Part shown: positions 1-6,126 of the stretch, in pieces
How the letters are laid out: each line of letters opens with the position of its first letter
Position numbering within the stretch: the stretch's first letter is position 1
Assembly: GCA_003695505.1 (NCBI GenBank)
Contig: RFIY01000293.1
Location: forward strand, 1 to 15,544
Reading direction: 5' to 3'
DNA from: Candidatus Dadabacteria bacterium
GTDB taxonomy: Bacteria > J088
Length of the DNA stretch: 15,544 nt
Notes under the pieces: generated by a model
Seen by the model: the letters and a program-made list of their open reading frames with translations, nothing else
What the model was told of the DNA's origin: nothing
Database searches by the model: none
Made by a program: the position numbers and the translations under genes

Positions 1-1
1 A

Positions 2-754
2 CTCGAACGCGTCGGGCATTCCGTCGCGTTTTTCGTCGAACTGTGCTACAAGAGCCTGACGCCACCCTGGTATTTGAACGCGTGGGCAAGCTCCACCGTC
101 ACACTGGTGCAGCGGTGTACGCCACCGATGTTGATCGTACTGTTGACCATGAGCGCAGTCATTTGCGTGCAGATGCTCAATCTGGCGACGATGGTGCGCG
201 CCGATCCGCTCGTCGGCGGACTGATCGGCACCTTCACATTCCGCGAAATCGGACCGGTTCTGGCGGCCGTGCTGATTGGCGCGCAGGGCGGCAGTTTTGT
301 GACAACCGAACTGGGCGCGATGCGGGTCAAGGAAGAATTCGATGCCCTTGACCTGATGGCGGTGGATCCCGTACGCTACGCGGTCGTTCCGCGGTTTATG
401 GGGTTCATCATCGCCACACCAATTTTGTCCATGTTCGCGGGCGTTGGCGGCCTGCTCGGGGCCAGCCTTTCGGTTCGCTTTCTCAGCGATATTTCTCCCG
501 GCACGTTCTGGGGCAGCGTCTACGATTTCTTGCAAATCCGGGACATTCTCAACAGCATTCTCAAATCACTGGTTTTTTCGGGCATCATCGCCCATATGGC
601 CTGCTACAACGGCTATTTCGTACATGGTGGTGCCGTGCAGGTCGGCCAGGCCGCAAACCGGGCCGTCGTCTACGGCCTGGTCTTCGTCATGATGGCCAAC
701 TACATCGTGACCAGCGCGATCTACGGCGGCGCTGCCGGACTTTCGAGGTTCTGA
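2..754 (+). CDS. MlaE/YrbE-family ABC permease, first of a tandem pair (5' partial)
   Basis: Integral inner-membrane permease of an MCE (Mla-type) lipid transporter, expected to move phospholipid or another hydrophobic substrate between inner membrane and periplasm. The reading frame is open to the left window edge, so the true start lies outside; the TTG at 74 is internal, because the upstream residues (LERVGHSVAFF...) look like a normal MlaE N-terminus. Family signatures seen are the GAQGGSFVTTELGAMRV stretch, then EEFDALDLMAVDPVRY and a VVPR motif, the conserved cytoplasmic loop of MlaE proteins, followed by hydrophobic helices (FMGFIIATPILSMFAGVGG; a late VVYGLVFVMMANYIVTSAIY). The stop is followed three bases later by the ATG of a second permease, so the two are certainly co-transcribed. 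Substrate unknown; family assignment is firm. Confidence 0.93.
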   Translation, partial: LERVGHSVAFFVELCYKSLTPPWYLNAWASSTVTLVQRCTPPMLIVLLTMSAVICVQMLNLATMVRADPLVGGLIGTFTFREIGPVLAAVLIGAQGGSFVTTELGAMRVKEEFDALDLMAVDPVRYAVVPRFMGFIIATPILSMFAGVGGLLGASLSVRFLSDISPGTFWGSVYDFLQIRDILNSILKSLVFSGIIAHMACYNGYFVHGGAVQVGQAANRAVVYGLVFVMMANYIVTSAIYGGAAGLSRF

Positions 755-757
755 GCG

Positions 758-1507
758 ATGCTGGCACGCGTGGAGCAGGCGCTGGTGTCTACCGGGGAAT
801 TTGTTGAGTTTGCCGGGCGGGCGTTCCGTGTGTTCCTGACTTCCGCGCCCTATCTGACCGAAGTTCTGCGACAAAGCTACCGTATCACGATCGGTACGCT
901 ACCGATCATTCTGCTCGTGTCGATCTTCATCGGGGCCAATATGATTGTTCAGGGCTACCAGGTGCTGAAGATGCTTGGCGCCGAGACCATGCTCGGTATG
1001 TTCGCGAGTTTCTCGCTCGTCCGGGAAATGGCGCCGGCACTCGGCGGCGCCATGGTCGGCGTCAAAGCCGGCAGCGAGATGGCCTCCGAGCTGGCAACCA
1101 TGAAGATTCGATCCCAGATTGATGCCATCGACGTCATGGGCGTGGACCCGGTCCGCTTCCTCGTCGTACCCCGCGTCCTGGCAAGCGTGATCGCCATGCC
1201 GATCATGACCGCGGTCACGCTCTACGCCGCGATCGGTGCCGGCTACGTCGTAGCGGTCTATCAGTTCGATCTGAATGGCGTCCAGTACATCAGCCAGATC
1301 ATGGAAAACACAACTGCACATGACCTGTTCGTGTGTATCATCAAATCACTTTCTTTCGGATTGCTGATGGCGCTGATCCAGTGCTACGCGGGGTTCCGTG
1401 CCGAGCACGGGCCTCAGGGCGTCGGTCTGGCGACGAACCACGCGATCGTCGCGGGAATCTCGTCGCTCGCCTGGGTCAACCTGCTGATCAGCGCCATGAT
1501 GTACTGA
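758..1507 (+). CDS. MlaE/YrbE-family ABC permease, second of the tandem pair
   Basis: A complete 249-residue MlaE-type permease, close to the usual family length of about 250-260. Visible signatures: an N-terminal amphipathic stretch (VEFAGRAFRVFL), a first hydrophobic core (GTLPIILLVSIFIGANMIVQ), the loop AGSEMASELATMKIRSQIDA followed by IDVMGVDPVRFLVVPR, then SVIAMPIMTAVTLYAAIGAG and a C-terminal membrane segment. The ATG at 758 has a GAGG about ten bases upstream. It differs clearly in sequence from the permease before it, so it is not a recent duplicate. Two dissimilar permeases in a row recall the YrbEA/YrbEB pair of actinobacterial mce operons, and suggest a heterodimeric channel rather than the MlaE homodimer; that is inference. 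The MCE gene follows after 58 bases. Confidence 0.95.
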   Translation: MLARVEQALVSTGEFVEFAGRAFRVFLTSAPYLTEVLRQSYRITIGTLPIILLVSIFIGANMIVQGYQVLKMLGAETMLGMFASFSLVREMAPALGGAMVGVKAGSEMASELATMKIRSQIDAIDVMGVDPVRFLVVPRVLASVIAMPIMTAVTLYAAIGAGYVVAVYQFDLNGVQYISQIMENTTAHDLFVCIIKSLSFGLLMALIQCYAGFRAEHGPQGVGLATNHAIVAGISSLAWVNLLISAMMY

Positions 1508-1565
1508 CTCGAACCGGACACTGCCGGTATCGAAACGACCGGAGACAAAGAGGAGCCCAAATCCA

Positions 1566-2591
1566 ATGAACGACAACCGCAAGATGCTGATGCTGCTGGG
1601 ACTGATGGCCCTGTTTGCGATTGGCGGTTTCACCTATTTCGCGCTGAAGATCGGCGCGCTGAATGTGGGGGATCAGAAAACCTATCGTCTGCGCTTCGAG
1701 ACCGCCGTCGGCATCCCGGAAAACGCTGATGTCCGCGTTTATGGCATCAAGGTCGGGTCAGTCACCGACCTGAAACTGGCCGACAAGCGCGGCGCCTGGG
1801 TCTACATCGGCGTTGAACCTTCCTTCCCTGTGTATACGGACGCGCGCGCCGTCGTCAAAGCCAAATCACTGCTCGGCGAACGATTCATCGAGCTGCAGCC
1901 TGGCGAAGGACCCGACGAGCTGCCTTCCGGATCGGAAATCACCGATACCGTGACCCCGATGCGCCTCGAGGATATTGGCGAAATCTTTGGACCGCTGGTC
2001 AGCAACATCGACACAGAGCAACTCCAGCTCGCCTTCTCGACGATTCTCGATGTGATCATCGAAAACCGCGACGCCATCCGTGAGGGCGGCAGGGCGTTCG
2101 CGCAGGCATTGACACGGATGTCCGAACTGATCGACGATGAGGAAGACATCCAGCGACTACACGCCTTCCTGAATTCGTTGACCGATCTCGTCATTCGTTT
2201 CGACCGTATCACCCGCGACAACGAGGAGCTGGTTGGCGAGCTGCTCCAGAATGCCAGCATGTCGATGGAAGACTTGCAGAAGCTCGTCAGGAAGCTTCGT
2301 GAGTTCGGCGATGAGTTCCCCGAATACAAGGACGATATTGAAACGCTGCTACGCTCGTCGGCCCGCCTGCTGCGCGATCTTGAACAGGTGGACGGACGCA
2401 AAGTCGGCCTGATCCTCAAGAAAATTCTGCAACAGGAAGGTCTGACCTTCAGTGTGCGCGGCTACTCGATGAAGGAACTGCGCGCCCAGATGGATGAATA
2501 CGAAAAAATCGCCACCGAGGGAACCGATTCCGTCAATCCCGACTGCGAACCGGCGATGATCCGGACCGGAGAGTGCAAGCTCAGCCATTGA
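1566..2591 (+). CDS. MCE/MlaD-family substrate-binding protein
   Basis: A 341-residue MCE-domain protein, the periplasmic, membrane-tethered partner of the two permeases. Residues about 8-27 form one hydrophobic anchor (MLMLLGLMALFAIGGFTYFA). The single MCE domain covers roughly 38-120, with the family landmarks AVGIPENADVRVYGIKVGSV and AKSLLGERFIELQPG. From about 135 to the end it is charged and helical with heptad-like spacing, suitable for the helical bundle or needle that MCE hexamers build below the ring. Two cysteines lie near the C-terminus (NPDCEPAMIRTGECKLSH). AGGAG at 1551-1555 sits ten bases before the ATG. At 341 residues it is much longer than E. coli MlaD (about 183), closer to long-tailed MCE proteins. 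No lipobox is seen. No MlaC or MlaB gene follows; anmK does. Confidence 0.93.
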   Translation: MNDNRKMLMLLGLMALFAIGGFTYFALKIGALNVGDQKTYRLRFETAVGIPENADVRVYGIKVGSVTDLKLADKRGAWVYIGVEPSFPVYTDARAVVKAKSLLGERFIELQPGEGPDELPSGSEITDTVTPMRLEDIGEIFGPLVSNIDTEQLQLAFSTILDVIIENRDAIREGGRAFAQALTRMSELIDDEEDIQRLHAFLNSLTDLVIRFDRITRDNEELVGELLQNASMSMEDLQKLVRKLREFGDEFPEYKDDIETLLRSSARLLRDLEQVDGRKVGLILKKILQQEGLTFSVRGYSMKELRAQMDEYEKIATEGTDSVNPDCEPAMIRTGECKLSH

Positions 2592-3706
2592 GTTCGCTGA
2601 CCGTCGCCGGCGTCATGACCGGCACCAGTGCGGATGGCATCGATGTTGCCGTTTGCCGTTGCGATGGCAGCGAGCTCGACTTGCGGTTGCAGATTCTGCA
2701 TCGGGAATCCGCCCCGCTGCCGCAACGTGTCGCCTCCCTGGTGCGCAAGGCGCCGCAGGGACTGACGGGCACTGAATATGCCGAACTCGAATACGCACTC
2801 TCGGACGCGATCGCCCAAACGCTCCTGCGTATCAAGCAACGGGAGCAATTCGACCTGGCCGCCGTCCACGGCCAGACGATCTGGCATCACCCCCCGCCAG
2901 AGCGGACGCCTTCAACCCACCAGGTGCTCGACCCCCACCGGGTTGCACTGACCCTGCGGGTACCGGTTGTCTGGGACTTCCGGCGGGCGGATGTCGCCGC
3001 TGGCGGTCAGGGCGCCCCCCTTGCCCCGGTCGGCCACTGGCTGTTGTTTCGTCAGCCCGACAGGCACATTGCCGTTGTCAACGTGGGCGGCATTGCAAAC
3101 CTTACAGACCTGCCGGCGGGCGCGGGACTCGAGGCCGTACGCGCCTGGGATACAGGGCCCGGCATGATGGTCAGCGATGCGCTGGCTCAACGTCTGCTGG
3201 GACGGCCCTTTGATCACAACGGCGAAGTTGCCGCGAGCGGCCACACGATCGAAGCCGTTGCAACCGGTTTGCTTGCGGATCCGTGGTTTGCCCGGCAACC
3301 ACCGCGATCCGCTGGTCGAGAACAATTTGGCGCGGCATTTGTCGAGCGCCTGACCGGACATCCGGCGGCACGAAACGCTGCACCGCAAGACCTGTTGCGC
3401 ACGGCCCTCGCGATCACGGCGCGCGCGATTGCAGGCTGCGTGAACGACCTCGACATCGATGAACTGATCCTGTGTGGCGGCGGCACACGCAACCGGGCGC
3501 TCGTGCAGGAACTTGGCACACTGATGCCGGACACATTGGTCGTACCAAGTGACCGCCACCGCATCCCCGCGGACGCAGTGGAATCCGTCTGCTTTGCGGC
3601 GCTCGGCGCACTGCGGGCAAACGATGTCTTCCTGGATTTGCGCGCCGTCACGGGGGCATCTATTCCGCTTCGCTACGGCCAGATCTGTGTACCCACCGGC
3701 GTGTGA
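2588..3706 (+). CDS. anmK: Anhydro-N-acetylmuramic acid kinase
   Basis: Cytosolic kinase that opens and phosphorylates 1,6-anhydro-MurNAc to MurNAc-6-phosphate during peptidoglycan recycling. Family motifs appear in order: GVMTGTSADGIDVAVC at the N-terminus, AAVHGQTIWHHP, the hallmark VVWDFRRADVAAGGQGAPLA, VVNVGGIANLTDLP, AWDTGPGMMVSDAL, and near the end LILCGGGTRNRALV. Length (about 372) is normal for AnmK. The start is uncertain: TTG at 2588 overlaps the MCE stop and gives SSLTVAGVMTGTS, matching the family N-terminus; a GTG at 2573 would add five residues; the ATG at 2615 would cut into the first strand. Overlap with the MCE gene implies translational coupling. Oddity: the motif usually written DTGPGN reads DTGPGM here. 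Confidence 0.93.
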   Translation: MSSLTVAGVMTGTSADGIDVAVCRCDGSELDLRLQILHRESAPLPQRVASLVRKAPQGLTGTEYAELEYALSDAIAQTLLRIKQREQFDLAAVHGQTIWHHPPPERTPSTHQVLDPHRVALTLRVPVVWDFRRADVAAGGQGAPLAPVGHWLLFRQPDRHIAVVNVGGIANLTDLPAGAGLEAVRAWDTGPGMMVSDALAQRLLGRPFDHNGEVAASGHTIEAVATGLLADPWFARQPPRSAGREQFGAAFVERLTGHPAARNAAPQDLLRTALAITARAIAGCVNDLDIDELILCGGGTRNRALVQELGTLMPDTLVVPSDRHRIPADAVESVCFAALGALRANDVFLDLRAVTGASIPLRYGQICVPTGV

Positions 3707-3736
3707 GCAAAATCACAGCGCACTCGCTACAGACCA

Positions 3737-3748
3737 GATAAATTTATC
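3737..3748. promoter_or_regulatory. Perfect 12-bp palindrome upstream of the LNR lipoprotein promoter
   Basis: GATAAATTTATC is an exact inverted repeat in an AT-rich island between anmK and the lipoprotein gene. It lies about 20 bases upstream of the proposed -35 box, a position where an activator or repressor could bind. It is not followed by a T-run and is too AT-rich for a good RNA hairpin, so an operator is more plausible than a terminator. The binding protein is unknown. Confidence 0.35.
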
Positions 3749-3766
3749 CTTGTTTTCAGACGTCGT

Positions 3767-3795
3767 TTGAGCTAAAGTGTCTTGTCAAAATTATG
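3767..3795 (+). promoter_or_regulatory. Putative sigma70-type promoter of the LNR lipoprotein gene
   Basis: A TTGAGC -35-like box at 3767-3772 is separated by 17 bases from ATTATG at 3790-3795 (AATTAT with 16-base spacing is the alternative). The region is AT-rich compared with its surroundings, and the 5' leader to the ATG at 3830 would be about 30 bases with AGGAGG at 3816-3821. Assigned by eye only; the -10 match is imperfect. Confidence 0.4.
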
Positions 3796-3829
3796 GATAC
3801 GCATTCCACCTAACCAGGAGGCTGATCGA

Positions 3830-5980
3830 ATGCAACGGAAAAGAATCCTTTCGACTGTCATGGCGCTGACACTTGTCAGTGGTTGTGGCATTGTCGATAC
3901 CGTCAAATCGAAAATCGAAGAAGCGCTCGCGAATCTGACCGCCCTGAGCGAGGGTAACCTCGAACAGCTCGTCAGCACCACCTCGTCGAGTGCAAAAACG
4001 GCTAGCGAGCAGCTGTCCGCGCTGAGCGGCAAGACCGATACCGCCAGCCTGTCTTCGCGGTTCGGCAATCTGACCTCGGGCAAGGGGCGGATGTCGCTGT
4101 TGCCCCAGCAGGACAGCAGCGGAAGCTGCGTCACGATCGACCGTACGGTTGAGGACGACGGCACGCGCAAGGCCACCTCGACGTACTCCGGCTGCGACGA
4201 TGGCCGCTCCGGCATTGTGACGGCGACCATGGAGCAGACGCTCGGGGACAACGGCGAGGTTGCCCAGATCACGCTTGGCGTCGAGTTCGACAGTTATACG
4301 GAACAAGACGGCACGGACAGCCGCGTCAAGAACGGATCGGTCGACTGGACGATCAGCTTCCTGACCGGTTTCGCCGGTGTCGTGATTCAGAGCAACGAGC
4401 AGACGACCCTGAATGTGCTGCGCGTCAATGAAGCAACCGGCGTGCCCTTCCCCGTCACGGTGCAAAACAACAGCACGATCAGCTACAACATCACACCGGC
4501 AGATGGCACGCTGAAGATCGACGGCAGCGGCTCGTTTACGCAGAATGACGAGACGGCAACGCTCTCTTTTGCCGGCGTCATCTTCGATTTTGCCGGCGAC
4601 GACGCCTGCGAGACGACACCGCGCGAGGGTTCGGTCGTCATGAAGAACGCGCAGAACGAGTCGATCACCGTCACGATCAATGGCTGTGATGATGTCGTCC
4701 AGACCAACCCGGACGGAACCGAGGAAAAGCTCGACGCGACGCGGACGAACGCCATCTTTGAGAATACGCTGCGCGCACTGGCGGACTTCCACGAGCGCCT
4801 CGGCGAGTTCCGCAACAAGAAACTCAAGAGTTCGGAATGCAGCGCCGACCTGGCCGACGACAAGTTCGAAACCGAGTTCCACGGCAAGAACAGCACCGAC
4901 AAGGACAACAACGCACCAGGACGGGCTGCAACGATCGTGCTGAACGAGCAGCCGGATACCGGCGGCTTTGGCATTTCGCTTGCGGGTAACGTCCTCAAGG
5001 ATGAAGACTGGTACGCAGCCACGTTGTCGGCCGGCACCTATGTCATTGAGGCTCTGCCGAAATCGGCCGACGACGTCTGGCCATTCGTCTGCGCCTTCAA
5101 ACTGGACAGCGCTGGCAAACCGGTCCCGCTCAGCGGCGACACCACCAGCACCGACCCGTTCGATTTCTGTTTCCCCGGAGGTACCGACTTCACGATCGAT
5201 TCCGGTCAACGCGTACTGTTCCGCGTTTTCGATCCGTTCGAGGAATACTCCTGCCAGAGTTATACGCTGTCGGTCTATGACCCGGACTCCGGCTTCGCAC
5301 CGCCGGACTTCCCCGCCGGCGGAGGCGATTGTGATCCGTCCTGGATCGGCGACGGCGTATGTGACGACGTATGCGTGCCCATCTGGGTCGAGCAGGGTCT
5401 GACGACAGTGGACCAGGGCGACGGCGGCGACTGCGCCCAGGGTGTCGCGGACTGCCCGGTCTTGTATATTGGCGACGGCATCTGTGACGACGCGTGTCTT
5501 AAGGTCTGGAACCCGTCCGATACCAACCCGGAAACCGGCGCCAAAGCCGCAACCGACGGCACCAATGTCGACGACGGCGGTGACTGCAGTAGCGGTGCAA
5601 CCGGCGGCGTGCCCGGAGGCGGCTCGGCATTTGATTGCCCAATGGACTACATCGGCGACGGCGTTTGCGACGCAGGTTGCATCTATGTCTGGGGGCCGAA
5701 TGCGACGAACCCGCTGGATGCCACCAAGCAAAATGGTCTGACGGATGCCGGTGACTGCCTCGCCACCAATCCCGACATTGGCTGCTCGGCCGGCGATGGT
5801 TTCTGTATCATCGATTACCAGTGTGGCCCACCGGCCACTGTTGCCATGACTTGCGGCGAGCTCAGTGGCAGCGGCGGCGGCACTGGCGGTGCCTGTCCGG
5901 CGGGCACCAGCCTCTGCCTGGTTGATGCAGCCAGCAGCACGTATGACTGTATCCCGAGCGGCGTAAGCTGCCCGAACTGA
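3830..5980 (+). CDS. Cys-rich lipoprotein with PPC-like domain and three LNR/Notch-like repeats
   Basis: Predicted outer-membrane lipoprotein, 716 residues, function unknown. The ATG at 3830 is chosen because AGGAGG precedes it by eight bases and it opens a lipoprotein signal peptide: MQRKR, a hydrophobic core, then lipobox VSG|C at about residue 20; the +2 residue is Gly, so Lol export to the outer membrane is expected. Residues about 20-110 are Ser/Thr-rich and helical; 110-310 are beta-rich with paired cysteines (SGCDDG, INGCDD). About 340-490 resembles a bacterial pre-peptidase C-terminal (PPC) domain: KDEDWYAATLSAGTYVIEAL and FRVFDPFEEYSCQSYTLSVY. Three repeats follow (500-535, 541-586, 602-643), each DC-x5-IGDGxCDxxC...DxGDC, like LNR (Lin-12/Notch) calcium-binding modules. 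A short Cys-rich, Gly/Ser-linked tail ends the protein. Monocistronic: promoter before, strong terminator after. Confidence 0.85.
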   Translation: MQRKRILSTVMALTLVSGCGIVDTVKSKIEEALANLTALSEGNLEQLVSTTSSSAKTASEQLSALSGKTDTASLSSRFGNLTSGKGRMSLLPQQDSSGSCVTIDRTVEDDGTRKATSTYSGCDDGRSGIVTATMEQTLGDNGEVAQITLGVEFDSYTEQDGTDSRVKNGSVDWTISFLTGFAGVVIQSNEQTTLNVLRVNEATGVPFPVTVQNNSTISYNITPADGTLKIDGSGSFTQNDETATLSFAGVIFDFAGDDACETTPREGSVVMKNAQNESITVTINGCDDVVQTNPDGTEEKLDATRTNAIFENTLRALADFHERLGEFRNKKLKSSECSADLADDKFETEFHGKNSTDKDNNAPGRAATIVLNEQPDTGGFGISLAGNVLKDEDWYAATLSAGTYVIEALPKSADDVWPFVCAFKLDSAGKPVPLSGDTTSTDPFDFCFPGGTDFTIDSGQRVLFRVFDPFEEYSCQSYTLSVYDPDSGFAPPDFPAGGGDCDPSWIGDGVCDDVCVPIWVEQGLTTVDQGDGGDCAQGVADCPVLYIGDGICDDACLKVWNPSDTNPETGAKAATDGTNVDDGGDCSSGATGGVPGGGSAFDCPMDYIGDGVCDAGCIYVWGPNATNPLDATKQNGLTDAGDCLATNPDIGCSAGDGFCIIDYQCGPPATVAMTCGELSGSGGGTGGACPAGTSLCLVDAASSTYDCIPSGVSCPN
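5327..5434 (+). repeat. LNR-like repeat unit 1 (within lipoprotein CDS)
   Basis: Encodes residues 500-535. It begins DCDPSWIGDGVCDDVC and closes with QGDGGDC; four cysteines and a dense set of Asp residues suited to calcium binding. The insert between the core and the closing GGDC is the shortest of the three units. Confidence 0.7.
5450..5587 (+). repeat. LNR-like repeat unit 2 (within lipoprotein CDS)
   Basis: Encodes residues 541-586. It begins DCPVLYIGDGICDDAC, has a longer Asn/Thr/Ala-rich insert beginning LKVWNPSDTNPETG, and closes DDGGDC. Protein-level repetition is clear while the DNA copies have diverged, which argues against very recent duplication. Confidence 0.7.
5633..5758 (+). 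repeat. LNR-like repeat unit 3 (within lipoprotein CDS)
   Basis: Encodes residues 602-643. It begins DCPMDYIGDGVCDAGC and closes TDAGDC, with the insert beginning IYVWGPNATNPLDA clearly related to that of unit 2. It is separated from unit 2 by a Gly-rich linker (GATGGVPGGGS). Confidence 0.7.
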
Positions 5981-6008
5981 CACAGTCACGGACTGTATTC
6001 GCCAACAG

Positions 6009-6039
6009 AAAGCCCGCGGCTCCGGCCGCGGGCTTTTTT
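6009..6039 (+). terminator. Strong intrinsic terminator after the LNR lipoprotein gene
   Basis: AAAGCCCGCGGC pairs perfectly with GCCGCGGGCTTT (12 bp) around a TCCG loop, followed by an uninterrupted T-run to 6039. It lies 29 bases after the lipoprotein stop and before the next promoter, isolating the two lipoprotein genes transcriptionally. The A-tract ahead of the stem makes it partly usable in reverse. Confidence 0.93.
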
Positions 6040-6061
6040 GTTGTTTCGTTGATGTGGGTCA

Positions 6062-6090
6062 ATGACGCAATTCTGCGGAAACGCTATACT
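6062..6090 (+). promoter_or_regulatory. Putative sigma70-type promoter of the second lipoprotein gene
   Basis: TATACT at 6085-6090 (five of six consensus bases) lies 17 bases after ATGACG at 6062-6067 (four of six). The ATG at 6127 follows about 37 bases downstream with GAGGAG at 6111-6116. Its place directly after the terminator supports an independent transcription unit. Confidence 0.55.
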
Positions 6091-6126
6091 GCCTTAAAAC
6101 GACCGTTCCTGAGGAGCCTCCGCACG

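Noticed and set aside
3791-5989. Antisense open frame of 732 codons on the minus strand, opposite the LNR lipoprotein gene
   Set aside because: The sense gene has promoter, RBS, lipoprotein signal peptide, repeats and terminator. The antisense translation is Arg/Ala/Val-rich with no domain pattern, as expected from GC-biased third positions.
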